Shown: positions 23,780 through 32,377 of the stretch, piece by piece
How positions within the stretch are numbered: the first letter of the stretch is position 1
How the letters are laid out: each line of letters begins with the position of its first letter
Origin: Rhodomicrobium udaipurense JA643
GTDB taxonomy: Bacteria > Pseudomonadota > Alphaproteobacteria > Rhizobiales > Rhodomicrobiaceae
Direction of reading: 5' to 3'
Assembly: GCF_000636015.1 (NCBI RefSeq)
Contig: NZ_JFZJ01000011.1
Span: 1 to 47,324 of the forward strand
DNA: 47,324 nucleotides
Program-made: the position numbers and the translations under genes
Notes under the pieces: generated by a model
The model's database searches: none
Seen by the model: only the letters and a program-made list of their open reading frames with translations
Told to the model about the DNA's origin: nothing

Positions 23780-24619
23780 ATGTCTGTTTCGCAATCCATT
23801 GCTCCGCATCTGCCTTCGCTCCGGCGGTTTGCGCGTGCGCTTTCCGGTTCGCAGGAGAGCGGAGATGCCTACGTTGTGGCCCTGCTGGAAGCGCTGGTCG
23901 ACGACCCCTCATTGTTCCCGACCGGACTGGAGCCGAAGATCGCGCTCTACCGCGTTTTCCTGAAGATCTGGAATTCCGTAGGGACCAACGACTTCCGGAT
24001 CAGCAGCGAAACGTCCGAGGCGATCCATGGGCTGCAAACGCTCACGCCAAAGCCTCGTCAGGCCTTCCTACTTCTGTCGGTGGAAGGTTTCGACGCGGAA
24101 GCGATCGCGAAAATTCTCGACATCGACACGGCTGAAGTCGCCGTGCTGATCGCGGCGGCGGATCATGAAATCGCGAGCCAGCTCGACCCGGCGGACATCC
24201 TCATCATCGAGGACGAACCGCTGACCGCCGCGCATCTCGAAGAGATCGTGACGGGCATCGGCCACAACGTGACGGGCACAGCACGCACGCACGCCGCCGC
24301 GCTCAAGCTCGCGCGCGAAACGCAGCCGGATCTCATCCTCTCCGACATTCAGCTCGCGGATGGGAGTTCGGGCGTGGAGGCCGTGAACGAAATTCTCGGC
24401 TCACTCGAACTGCCGGTGATCTTCATAACGGGGCACCCGGAACTTCTGCTCACCGGCGCGAAGCCGGAGCCGACCTTCCTCATCGCGAAACCGTTCAACG
24501 CCGAGACCGTCAAGGCCATCATCGGGCAAGCGCTGTTTTTCCAGGTGCGCTCGCGCGTGAAGGACGGCAACGGCGAGCTTCCCCGGAAATCTTCGGAATC
24601 GGCAGCCGACGCGTGCTGA
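23780..24619 (+). CDS. phyR: General stress response regulator PhyR
   Basis: PhyR is the anti-anti-sigma factor of the general stress response. Its N-terminal ECF sigma-like domain mimics EcfG and sequesters NepR once the receiver is phosphorylated. The 279-residue product has the sigma-like domain (about residues 1-125) and a receiver at about 138-260 with EDE 144-146, phospho-acceptor D189 (LILSDIQLADG), FITGHPE and Lys in IAKPF. It is divergent from nepR-ecfG, which completes the partner-switch module. Confidence 0.94.
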   Translation: MSVSQSIAPHLPSLRRFARALSGSQESGDAYVVALLEALVDDPSLFPTGLEPKIALYRVFLKIWNSVGTNDFRISSETSEAIHGLQTLTPKPRQAFLLLSVEGFDAEAIAKILDIDTAEVAVLIAAADHEIASQLDPADILIIEDEPLTAAHLEEIVTGIGHNVTGTARTHAAALKLARETQPDLILSDIQLADGSSGVEAVNEILGSLELPVIFITGHPELLLTGAKPEPTFLIAKPFNAETVKAIIGQALFFQVRSRVKDGNGELPRKSSESAADAC

Positions 24620-24725
24620 TAAACCGTTCCTTCAGTTGGAGCGTTTACAGAACAACGTGACTCCTCAGGTTCGTGCATCCCGCATAAATGCTCGCGGGAG
24701 TGCACGAGGGGAACCGGAGAACACC

Positions 24726-25427
24726 ATGGAAGCCTTGCCAGCGCTGTTGATCCCCGGCCTCGGCTGCGACACGCGGCTCTATGGCAGCCAGCTTCCTGCG
24801 CTGTTCAGGCAGGGAGCGACCGTCACGGTTGCCAACCACACCCGTAGCGACTCCATCGCCGCCCTCGCCGACGATGTGCTCGCGGCCGCGCCGCCGCGCT
24901 TCGCACTCGCCGGGCTTTCGATGGGCGGCTATATCGCTTTCGAGATTATGCGACGCGCGCCGGACCGCGTGGCGAAGCTCGCGCTACTCGACACAACGGC
25001 GCGCCCCGACACGCCGGAGCAGACAGCGCGGCGCAAGACCCAGATCGAGATGGTGCACACCGGCAAGTTCGGCGATCTGCCGGGCCTGCTGTTCCCGGTT
25101 TTCGTGCATGCAAGCCGCCGCAACGACCACGCTCTGCGCGCCGTCGTGGAAAGCATGATGTTTGAAAGTGGCGCGGATGTCTTTGTCCGCCAGCAGACCG
25201 CCATCATGGGGCGGCGCGACTCACGGCCTTATCTCGCCGCGATCCGCTGCCCGACGCTCATCGCTGTCGGCTATGGCGACGAGCTGACGCCGCCCGCGCT
25301 CGCGAAGGAAATGGCCGATGCGATCCCCGGCGCGAAACTGGAGGTCGTGCCGGATTGCGGGCATCTGTCCACGCTGGAACAGCCGGACTTCATGGCGCGC
25401 ACGCTGGCGGCGTGGCACAGCGTATGA
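24726..25427 (+). CDS. Alpha/beta hydrolase fold protein
   Basis: The 233-residue product has an alpha/beta hydrolase core: oxyanion-hole region LLIPGLGCDTRLY, nucleophile elbow GLSMGGY (Ser about residue 75), acidic residue region VGYGDELTP, and catalytic His in PDCGHLSTLEQP. No signal peptide is seen. The substrate cannot be named from sequence. The ATG at 24726 is preceded by GGGGAACCGGAG; a longer frame from 24636 has no family-like residues. It is convergent with def. Confidence 0.82.
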   Translation: MEALPALLIPGLGCDTRLYGSQLPALFRQGATVTVANHTRSDSIAALADDVLAAAPPRFALAGLSMGGYIAFEIMRRAPDRVAKLALLDTTARPDTPEQTARRKTQIEMVHTGKFGDLPGLLFPVFVHASRRNDHALRAVVESMMFESGADVFVRQQTAIMGRRDSRPYLAAIRCPTLIAVGYGDELTPPALAKEMADAIPGAKLEVVPDCGHLSTLEQPDFMARTLAAWHSV

Positions 25428-25460
25428 GGCGGGCGATCCGCGTCGGCGCTGCGTGGCGCC

Positions 25461-25991
25461 CTAAAGCACGTCGGCCTTGGCGCGCTCGCGTTGCAGCTTG
25501 TGGTATTTGCGGATAAGCAGGGTCCGCTTCAGCCGCGACAGGTGATCGATGAACAGCCGCCCTTCGAGGTGGTCGATCTCGTGTTGCACGAGCGTTGCCT
25601 CAAGATCGGAAAAGTCCCGCTCCTGCTGCTTGCCCTCGACATCGACATAGCGAACGCGCACGAGCGCCGGCCGCTCCACCTCCGCGTACATCTGCGGAAT
25701 GGACAGGCACCCTTCCTCATGCACGCGCGGCGTGTCGCCATGTGCGAGAATTTCAGGGTTGATGAGAACGACCGGGCTCTTGCCCTTCTCGTCGCCCTTC
25801 TGCGCATCCATCACGATGAGGCGGCGAAGAACGCCGATCTGCACCGCCGCGAGCCCGATGCCCGGCGCGGCGTACATGGTTTCAAGCATGTCGTTAGCGA
25901 GCGCGCGCACCTCGTCGTCGACTGTCTCGACGGTTTTCGATGTTTCGCGCAGGATCGCGTCGGGGATCGTGATGATGGATCGTATTGCCAT
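25461..25991 (-). CDS. def: Peptide deformylase
   Basis: Peptide deformylase removes the formyl group from N-terminal formyl-methionine on nascent proteins. The 176-residue product has the three family motifs: motif I GIGLAAVQIG, motif II EEGCLSIP with metal ligand C95, and motif III QHEIDHLEG with ligands H137 and H141 and catalytic E138. It is full length. The usual partner fmt is not adjacent in the window. Confidence 0.95.
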   Translation of the reverse strand: MAIRSIITIPDAILRETSKTVETVDDEVRALANDMLETMYAAPGIGLAAVQIGVLRRLIVMDAQKGDEKGKSPVVLINPEILAHGDTPRVHEEGCLSIPQMYAEVERPALVRVRYVDVEGKQQERDFSDLEATLVQHEIDHLEGRLFIDHLSRLKRTLLIRKYHKLQRERAKADVL

Positions 25992-26116
25992 GCTCAGCAG
26001 ATAAGCGAGGCGCGCGGCGCGGTCAACGGCTTCGTTTGCGGCGGAAATCAGGATTTGTTCATCCGCTCAAGTCTTCGCAGGCTACGCCCCGATTTTTTGA
26101 AGGCAACGGGCGCGCT

Positions 26117-27706
26117 TCAAACGGCCAGGGCGAGCAACGCGTCGAGGTCGAGGTTCTTTTCGACATGGTCCGCCAGCGCTTCGAGTGCCGCTTCGGTGCG
26201 CGCGTCGAAGTCCAGCCCGGAGGCCGCCGCGCCGACGCTTTGAAGCCAGTGCGCGCGAAACTCGTTCGAGCCGAACAGGCCGTGAACGTATGCGCCCGCG
26301 ATGAGGCCGCTCGCCGAGAGCGCACCCTCGGGCTGTGCGCCGCCGTGATCGTCTTCCAGCACGAGCCAAGGCTGATCGAGCCCCGCGCCGGTCGTGCGGC
26401 CCATGTGCATCTCGTAGCCCGTGACGCGGCAGCCCGACGCGCGGTCGGTCGTATCGATGTCAATCAGCCGCTTCTCGCCGCCGATTTCCGTTTCGATGTC
26501 GAGCAGGCCGAGGCCCGCTGTCTCGCCCGCCGGTCCCTCGATGCCCTGGGGATCGCGCACCACGCGGCCGAGCATCTGAAAGCCCGCGCAAAGCCCAATC
26601 ACGCGACCGCCGCGCCGCGCATGCGCGAGGATGTCGATGTCCCAGCCCTCACGGCGCAGCACGTCGAGGTCGGTGCGCGTCGCCTTCGAGCCGGGGAGGA
26701 TGACGACGTCGGTATCGGCGGGGATCGGGTTGCCCGGTTGAATCCACCGCAGCGAAACGCCGGGTTCTGCCGCCAGCGGATCGAGATCGTCGAAATTAGC
26801 CACGCGTGACAGGCGCGGCACCGCGACGTTGACGCCGCGTCCCTCGCCCTCGGCGGGACGTTCCAGCGCCAGCGAATCCTCCGCCGGAAGCCGCTCCGCG
26901 CTGTCGAACCAGCGCAGCACGCCGAGAAACGGCCAGCCGGTCGCCTCCGTGATCGTCACCACACCCGGCTCGAACAGCGAGAAATCGCCGCGAAACTTGT
27001 TGACGATGTAGCCCTTCACCCGCGCGCGGTCCGCCTCGGAAAGAAGCATGTGGCTGCCGACAATGGCCGCCATCGTGCCGCCCCGGTCGATGTCCGAGAG
27101 GATCACCACCGGCAGGCCGCCCGCTTCCGCGAGGTGCATGTTGGTAATGTCGGAGTTGCGAAGGTAAACCTCCGCACCGCTGCCCGCGCCCTCCACGATC
27201 ACAAGATCGGCTTCGGCGCGCAGCCGGTCGAGGCTGTCGATCACGGCGGGCATCATCCGCTGGCGCATGTGGTGATAGATGCGCGCGGGGCAGTTGCCGA
27301 GCACGCGCCCGCGTAGCACCACCTGCGAGCCGATATCCGTCTGCGGCTTCAAGAGCACCGGGTTCATGTGGATCGAGGGCGCGGCCTTCGACGCGCGTGC
27401 CTGCATCGCCTGCGCGCGGCCGATCTCGCCATAGACGATCTCGCCATCGGGGCCGGGCGGCAGGTCGCTGTCCGCCGCCACGGCCGCGTTGTTCGACATA
27501 TTCTGCGCCTTGAACGGGCGCACCACGAGACCCCGCCGCGCATACGCCCGGCACAGCCCCGCGACGACCATGCTCTTGCCGACATCCGACGCCGTGCCCT
27601 GGATCATAAGCGAACGCGCGCGGCGCGGCAGCCCCTCGGGCGCGGGCTGATAGGCGATGCGGGCGATGAGTTCGGCGGCCTGTGCGGGGATCGTGTCGGC
27701 GGTCAT
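26117..27706 (-). CDS. cobQ: Cobyric acid synthase CobQ
   Basis: CobQ amidates four side chains of adenosylcobyrinic acid a,c-diamide to cobyric acid, using ATP and glutamine. The 529-residue product has an N-terminal DTBS/CobQ-type P-loop domain (MIQGTASDVGKSMVVAGLCR, then FKAQNMSNNA), and a C-terminal class I glutamine amidotransferase domain with nucleophile Cys in GLCAGFQMLGR and His in GAYVHGLFGS. The ATG at 27706 shares a base with the stop of the upstream cysteine-rich gene (TAATG), so the two are cotranscribed behind the cobalamin riboswitch at 28190-28372. Confidence 0.94.
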   Translation of the reverse strand: MTADTIPAQAAELIARIAYQPAPEGLPRRARSLMIQGTASDVGKSMVVAGLCRAYARRGLVVRPFKAQNMSNNAAVAADSDLPPGPDGEIVYGEIGRAQAMQARASKAAPSIHMNPVLLKPQTDIGSQVVLRGRVLGNCPARIYHHMRQRMMPAVIDSLDRLRAEADLVIVEGAGSGAEVYLRNSDITNMHLAEAGGLPVVILSDIDRGGTMAAIVGSHMLLSEADRARVKGYIVNKFRGDFSLFEPGVVTITEATGWPFLGVLRWFDSAERLPAEDSLALERPAEGEGRGVNVAVPRLSRVANFDDLDPLAAEPGVSLRWIQPGNPIPADTDVVILPGSKATRTDLDVLRREGWDIDILAHARRGGRVIGLCAGFQMLGRVVRDPQGIEGPAGETAGLGLLDIETEIGGEKRLIDIDTTDRASGCRVTGYEMHMGRTTGAGLDQPWLVLEDDHGGAQPEGALSASGLIAGAYVHGLFGSNEFRAHWLQSVGAAASGLDFDARTEAALEALADHVEKNLDLDALLALAV

Positions 27707-28047
27707 TAGTCTGTTTCGTTTTCTACCGGCGGCGCTTTCAGCCGGAATTCGCGCGTCTGATCGTGCCCGTCCCAGATCTCCGGCTTCTTCAGCCATTTCT
27801 GGATGAAGTTCCAGCTTCCGCGATGGCCGTTATGCGGCAAGGTGCAATCGGAGCAATCCTTTCGCCGCATGCCGTTCGCGTCGGTGTAAACCTTGTACGG
27901 GCCGGGGCATTCGTAGGCGATTAGCGGGCAATAGCAAAAGAGGCAATTGAATTTGCCGCGAACGCCCTTGTGGCAAGGCAGGAACGGGCACGCCTCGTTC
28001 GTGAAGCCCTTGAAGCCTTCGTTTGTGGTGGTGTCTTTCGGTTCCAT
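27706..28047 (-). CDS. Cysteine-rich small domain protein, B12-linked
   Basis: The 113-residue product has a tight cluster of cysteines (ACPFLPCHKG, then FNCLFCYCPLIAYECPG, then KDCSDCTLPHNGHRG) that suggests a metal or iron-sulfur site. It matches the cysteine-rich small domain family (PF04071) as I recall it, often found near cobalamin genes, with unknown biochemistry. I chose the ATG at 28047 because the frame upstream runs through the riboswitch and has no conserved residues. It is the first gene behind a cobalamin riboswitch and is coupled to cobQ, so a role in corrinoid synthesis, cobalt handling or salvage is inferred. Confidence 0.82.
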   Translation of the reverse strand: MEPKDTTTNEGFKGFTNEACPFLPCHKGVRGKFNCLFCYCPLIAYECPGPYKVYTDANGMRRKDCSDCTLPHNGHRGSWNFIQKWLKKPEIWDGHDQTREFRLKAPPVENETD

Positions 28048-28189
28048 GCCGTGGCCTTTGCGAGTGTCATCGGAGGCGAAGGACGGCGATGGCAGGCGGG
28101 CGACCGGCGACGAACGCAGGCAGTCTAGCGCATGGCATGGCACCGTTTCGGCCCTCCGCCGATACGAAAATGCGTGTGCGCGCTTTTGA

Positions 28190-28372
28190 TAACGCGCGGC
28201 TCCGGCCGGTCTCCTGGCTCGCGGATATCGCCTCGACCGCCTTCCCGAACCGCACCGGCCCAGTGACTCTTGATCGAAGCATCCGCCTACAGTTGCGGGG
28301 GCAGCCGCGGCATTGGCAAATCGCCGACCGCGTTCCCGTTTCACCCGATTTCACGCGGGCACCGAAGCTAAC
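28190..28372 (-). ncRNA. Cobalamin riboswitch ahead of the Cys-rich protein and cobQ
   Basis: Read on the minus strand, this region has the ordered conserved blocks of a cobalamin riboswitch: CGGTGCCCGCG near 28362, GTGAAACGGGAACGCGGT, GGCTGCCCCCGCAACTGTA, then GTCACTGG, GGGAAGGC, and the B12 box GCGAGCCAGGAGACCGGCC near 28205. It lies between the divergent gluQ and the cysteine-rich gene, in the 5' leader of the latter. In the off state it most likely lowers expression of the downstream pair when adenosylcobalamin is plentiful. Confidence 0.93.
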
Positions 28373-28473
28373 CTTAAAATAGGTCGAAGGAGCGCGCGGG
28401 CAAGCCCGACGAACGGCGCGGCTGCAATGCTCCACAGGCTTGCGCGGTGGCGCGGCGTGAGAGACAAAAACGC

Positions 28474-29346
28474 ATGACCTATATCGGCCGCTTCGCACCC
28501 TCGCCCACGGGGCCCTTGCATTTCGGCTCGCTCGTCGCGGCGGTGGCGAGCTACTGCGATGCGCGCGCGGCTGGCGGGCGCTGGCTCGTGCGCATGGAAG
28601 ATATCGACCCGCCGCGCGAGATGCCGGGAGCGGCCCGCCGCATCCTCGATCAACTCGCCGCTTATGGTTTCGAGTGGGACGGCGATGTGCTGTTCCAGTC
28701 GACGCGGCTCGATGCTTATGCCGAGGCGCTCGACGCGCTGCGGGCGAGCGGGCACGTGTTCTGGTGCAACTGCTCGCGGGCAGATCTCGCCCGCCGCTCT
28801 GGCGCGGTCTATCCCGGCACATGCCGCGCGTTCACGGCACCGCGCGACGATGCCGCCGTGCGCATCCGCGTGCCACCCGGCACCGTGGAGTTCGCGGATC
28901 GGGTGTTCGGCCCGCAGCGCGAGGACGTTGCCGAAACCGTAGGCGATTTCGTCGTGCGGCGCCGCGACGGGCTTTTCGCGTATCAGCTCGCCGTGGTGGT
29001 CGACGACGACTTTCAGGGTGTAACGGATGTCGTGCGCGGCGCGGACCTCCTCGACAACACGGCGCGACAGATCGTGCTGCAACGGCTGCTCGGCCTGCCG
29101 ACGCCGCGCTATATGCATCTGCCGCTCGCGCTCAATGCCGATGGCAGCAAGCTCTCCAAGCAAACGCACGCGCAGGAGTTGCCCACGCCCGCCGATAGCG
29201 GCCTCTTGTGGCAGGCGCTCGCCTTTCTCGGGCAGGACGTGCCGCCGGGCACGCCGCCAGTGCCATGCGCGGATGTCCTCGGCCATGGCGTCCGGCACTG
29301 GACCGGCGCCGCAGTGCCGCGCTCATGCCCTATGCGGCTCGCCTAG
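28474..29346 (+). CDS. gluQ: Glutamyl-Q tRNA(Asp) synthetase
   Basis: GluQRS activates glutamate and attaches it to the queuosine base at position 34 of tRNA(Asp). The 290-residue product has the catalytic core of glutamyl-tRNA synthetase without the anticodon-binding domain. Motifs are the HIGH-like HFGS (16-19) in PSPTGPLHFGSL, the zinc site C98, C100, Y113, C117, and the KMSKS-like KLSKQ. The ATG at 28474 is where the family N-terminus TYIGRFAPSPTG begins. It lies between the two cobalamin riboswitches but is not under either, since it is divergent from one and upstream of the other. Confidence 0.93.
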   Translation: MTYIGRFAPSPTGPLHFGSLVAAVASYCDARAAGGRWLVRMEDIDPPREMPGAARRILDQLAAYGFEWDGDVLFQSTRLDAYAEALDALRASGHVFWCNCSRADLARRSGAVYPGTCRAFTAPRDDAAVRIRVPPGTVEFADRVFGPQREDVAETVGDFVVRRRDGLFAYQLAVVVDDDFQGVTDVVRGADLLDNTARQIVLQRLLGLPTPRYMHLPLALNADGSKLSKQTHAQELPTPADSGLLWQALAFLGQDVPPGTPPVPCADVLGHGVRHWTGAAVPRSCPMRLA

Positions 29347-29395
29347 CCCGCGCGACGCGAAGCCCATCGCATTGCCGTCGCTTTCCCTTTATGAT

Positions 29396-29590
29396 AGGCC
29401 GCATCAAGCGCCGGTGCCCGCGAAAGCGGGTGAAACGGGAACGCGGTGAGGGATCGATCCCAATTCCGCGGCTGCCCCCGCAACTGTAAGCGGCGAGCCG
29501 ACATCGAAGCCACTGAATGCATGCGTGTGTTCGGGAAGGCGATGGCGGCGACGACCCGCGAGCCAGGAGACCGGCCGGCGCTGTAACTTG
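29396..29590 (+). ncRNA. Cobalamin riboswitch ahead of btuCDF
   Basis: Plus-strand conserved blocks appear in the canonical order: CCGGTGCCCGCGAAAGCGGG, GTGAAACGGGAACGCGGTG, GGCTGCCCCCGCAACTGTAA, GAAGCCACTGAATGCATG, TTCGGGAAGGC, then GCGAGCCAGGAGACCGGCC. It starts about 50 bases after gluQ and ends about 165 bases before the annotated btuC start. The remaining leader (29591-29754) would hold the expression platform. It is expected to repress cobalamin uptake when adenosylcobalamin is abundant. Confidence 0.94.
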
Positions 29591-29754
29591 TTATGTCGAC
29601 GCGTTTCTTCATGCGAACCGGTTTCCACTTCGCTTGAAAACGCCATCGGCAGCGAACGTGCGACGGCGGGTCGGCGGAGGATGTCATTTTACAGGTTCCC
29701 CATACGGATTCGGCCGTAACCGCGACCGCGCTCGCGCCTCGCCGCAAGTGGCCG

Positions 29755-30744
29755 GTGGCGACGCTGGCGCTGATCGCGGTTACGGCGGTGCTCGCCGTGT
29801 TGTCGCTTGGAGCGGGGCCGGTCGCGCTTTCGCCCGACACGGTTACGGCCGCGCTCTTCGGTGCAGGCACTGAGCCGCAACGCATCATCGTGCAGGAAAT
29901 CCGCCTGCCGCGCGCGGTGCTGGCGCTGGCCATCGGTGCGATCCTCGGGCTTTCCGGCGCGGCGCTGCAAGGGCTGTTGCGCAATCCGCTCGCCTCGCCC
30001 GCGCTGTTCGGTGCACCGCAGGCGGCGGCTTTCGGCGCGGTCGTCGTGATCGCGACGGGGCTGGCCGACGCGCTTTCATTTGCGCTGCCCGTGGCGGCGA
30101 TCGCGGCGGCATTCGCGTCCGTCTTCGTTCTGCTCGCCGTGGCGGGGCGCAACGCGAACCTTCTGATCCTCATCCTCGCGGGCCTCGCGCTGTCGGCGCT
30201 GGCGGGCGCGGGAACCGCGCTGGCGGTGAACCTCGCGCCGAACCCCTATGCCGCGCTCGAAATCACCTTCTGGCTGCTCGGTTCGCTCGAAGACCGGAGC
30301 TTCCAGCATGTTGCGCTGGCGCTGCCTTTCATACTCGCGGGCGCGGCAATCCTGCTCGCCAATCGCAACGCGCTTCGCACGCTGAGCCTCGGCGAAGAGG
30401 CGGCGCAAAGCCTCGGCGTGGATGTGGGGCGGCTGAGGCTCGCGGTGATTGCGGGCGTGGCGCTTGGCGTTGGCGGCGCGGTGGCGGTGTCCGGCACTAT
30501 CGGCTTCATCGGCCTCGTTGCGCCGCATCTCGCGCGCCCTCTCATCGGCCACGACCCCGCGCGGCTGCTGCTGCCAAGCGCGGCCATCGGCGCGGCGCTG
30601 CTTCTGGCGGCCGACATCGCCGTGCGCCTCATTCCGGCGACGACGGATATAAAAGTCGGCGTGCTGACGGCGATCATCGGCGTCCCGTTCTTCCTTTATC
30701 TCATCGTGCGCGACCGCCGCGCGCTGACCGGTGGCCTCTCATGA
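29755..30744 (+). CDS. btuC: Cobalamin ABC transporter permease BtuC (FecCD family)
   Basis: This is the membrane subunit of a B12 importer. The product of at least 329 residues has about ten hydrophobic helices and FecCD signatures such as LALAIGAILGLSGAALQGLL, NPLASPALFG and GLVAPHLARPLIGHD. The cobalamin riboswitch in its leader is the main reason to assign B12 rather than a siderophore. The GTG at 29755 lacks a Shine-Dalgarno sequence, and the frame stays open upstream for at least 24 codons with a basic stretch (APRRKWP) typical before helix 1. The true start is therefore probably upstream and could be non-standard. Confidence 0.88.
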   Translation: MATLALIAVTAVLAVLSLGAGPVALSPDTVTAALFGAGTEPQRIIVQEIRLPRAVLALAIGAILGLSGAALQGLLRNPLASPALFGAPQAAAFGAVVVIATGLADALSFALPVAAIAAAFASVFVLLAVAGRNANLLILILAGLALSALAGAGTALAVNLAPNPYAALEITFWLLGSLEDRSFQHVALALPFILAGAAILLANRNALRTLSLGEEAAQSLGVDVGRLRLAVIAGVALGVGGAVAVSGTIGFIGLVAPHLARPLIGHDPARLLLPSAAIGAALLLAADIAVRLIPATTDIKVGVLTAIIGVPFFLYLIVRDRRALTGGLS

Positions 30745-31520
30745 GCGCGGCTTATCTCTCCGCGCGCGGCCTCGGCGTTCGGCTTGGCGCGCGCGATCTC
30801 ATCGCGAACGTGTCGTTCGATCTGCCGTGCGGCTGCCTCGCCGCCGTGATCGGCCCGAACGGTGCGGGCAAGACGACGCTGCTCCGCGCGCTCGCAGGGC
30901 TGGTGCCTTCGCGCGGCGAAATCCGTGTCGGCGGTAGCGATGCGGCGGCTCTGGCGATCCGCGAGCGCGCGCTCCGCTTCGCCTATCTGCCCCAAGGCCA
31001 CGCGGTGCATTGGCCGCTGCCCGTGCGCGACGTGGTGGCGCTTGGCCGCTATCCGCACGGCGCGACCGATCCCGCGAATCTCCCGCGCCGCGACGCCGAA
31101 GCCGTCGCTCGTGCCATCGCCGCCGCCGATCTCGGCTCGCTCGCCGACCGCCCCGTTACCGAGCTTTCCGGCGGCGAGAAGGCGCGCGTGGCGCTTGCCC
31201 GTGTGCTTGCGGTGGAAGCGTCGGTCGTGCTGGCGGACGAACCCATCGCCTCGCTCGACCCGCGCTATCAGCTCGACGTGATGGCGCTGCTTCGCGACAC
31301 GGCGCTCGGCGGCGCGCTGGTGCTGGTGGTAACGCACGATCTCGGCCTTGCCGCGCGGTTTGCAGATCGCGTGCTGGTGCTGAAGGACGGGCGGCTGATC
31401 GAGTCCGGGCCGCCTTCCGCTGCGCTGTCGCCCGAGGTGCTGGCGCATGCGTTTCACATCGGCGCATTCCGGGCGGAGCATGACGGCTCGCCGGTGCTGG
31501 TGCCGTGGGTCGCGCCGTGA
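30741..31520 (+). CDS. btuD: Cobalamin ABC transporter ATP-binding protein BtuD
   Basis: The 259-residue product is the ATPase of the importer. It has Walker A GPNGAGKTT, a Q-loop region AYLPQGHAVHW, the ABC signature ELSGGEKARVALAR, Walker B VVLADEP, and the H-loop VVTHDLG. It overlaps the btuC stop by four bases and btuF by four, so the three genes are translated in a coupled series. Confidence 0.92.
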   Translation: MSAAYLSARGLGVRLGARDLIANVSFDLPCGCLAAVIGPNGAGKTTLLRALAGLVPSRGEIRVGGSDAAALAIRERALRFAYLPQGHAVHWPLPVRDVVALGRYPHGATDPANLPRRDAEAVARAIAAADLGSLADRPVTELSGGEKARVALARVLAVEASVVLADEPIASLDPRYQLDVMALLRDTALGGALVLVVTHDLGLAARFADRVLVLKDGRLIESGPPSAALSPEVLAHAFHIGAFRAEHDGSPVLVPWVAP

Positions 31521-32377
31521 TCCGCCTCGTCGCCGCCTGCGCGATGCTGGTCGTATCGCTCGCGGTCGCCCGCGCAGCCGACGCCCCGCGCCGCATCGTT
31601 TCCATCAATCTTTGCACCGACCAGCTTGTTCTCACGCTCGCCGACGCCGATCAGATCGCCGGTCTCAGCCCTTATTCGCGCGATGCCTCGCAAAGCTGGC
31701 TCGCGAAGGAAGCGCGCGCCTTCCCGAAAATGTCGGGCGGGGCCGAGGATGCGCTTGTTGCCGAGCCGGACCTTGTACTCGCGGGTCGCTATACGCGGCT
31801 TGCCACGCGGCAGCTCCTGAAGGCGAAGGGCGTGCCCGTTGCGGAGTTCGACGTCGCTCGCTCCATCGACGACGCAAAGGAGCAGATCCGGCGCATGGCC
31901 GCGCTCGTCGGCCATCCCGAACGCGCGGAGCCTCACATAGCGCGGATCGACGCGGCGCTGGCCCGCGCCCACGCAGCCGCATCGCGAACGCATCCGCGCG
32001 TGCTCGCCGTGTCCCGGCGCGGCTGGGTGTTCGGCGGGGAGTCGTTGACAACATCGCTGCTGGGTGCGGCCGGTCTCGCGAACGCCGCCGGAGATATGGG
32101 TCTGGCCCATGGCGGTTTCGCGTCGCTGGAAGCCATCGTGATGGCGCGCCCGGATTTCATCCTCGTGACAAATGTTCGTGATCGCCCGCAGGATCAGGGC
32201 GAGGCGCTGCTGGTGCATCCCGCGCTGCAAAAGCTGTATCCGCTCGCGCGCCGTATGGTCATACCGGAGCGGCTCACGACATGCGGCGGACCGATGCTCG
32301 CCGAAGCGCTGGATAGCCTCGCAGCGCAGGTTTCGGCAGTCGAGACGAGTAAAGCCACGCCTGCGTTTTCACGGTGA
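31517..32377 (+). CDS. btuF: Cobalamin-binding periplasmic protein BtuF
   Basis: The product of about 286 residues has a signal peptide (cleavage near VARA, residue about 20) and the periplasmic helical-backbone binding fold (RIVSINLCTDQLVLTLAD, then EPDLVLAGRYTRLATR, then HGGFASLEAIVMARPDFILV). It delivers cobalamin to BtuCD. The GTG at 31517 overlaps the btuD stop (GTGA); a GTG at 31505 is the alternative. A binding protein of this family could also carry siderophores, but the operon riboswitch favours corrinoids. Confidence 0.88.
   Translation: MIRLVAACAMLVVSLAVARAADAPRRIVSINLCTDQLVLTLADADQIAGLSPYSRDASQSWLAKEARAFPKMSGGAEDALVAEPDLVLAGRYTRLATRQLLKAKGVPVAEFDVARSIDDAKEQIRRMAALVGHPERAEPHIARIDAALARAHAAASRTHPRVLAVSRRGWVFGGESLTTSLLGAAGLANAAGDMGLAHGGFASLEAIVMARPDFILVTNVRDRPQDQGEALLVHPALQKLYPLARRMVIPERLTTCGGPMLAEALDSLAAQVSAVETSKATPAFSR

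Noticed and set aside
29755..32377. Assigning the ABC transporter to heme or siderophore uptake
   Set aside because: The FecCD/BtuCDF family covers all three substrates, but a cobalamin riboswitch lies in the leader and heme genes are over 10 kb away.
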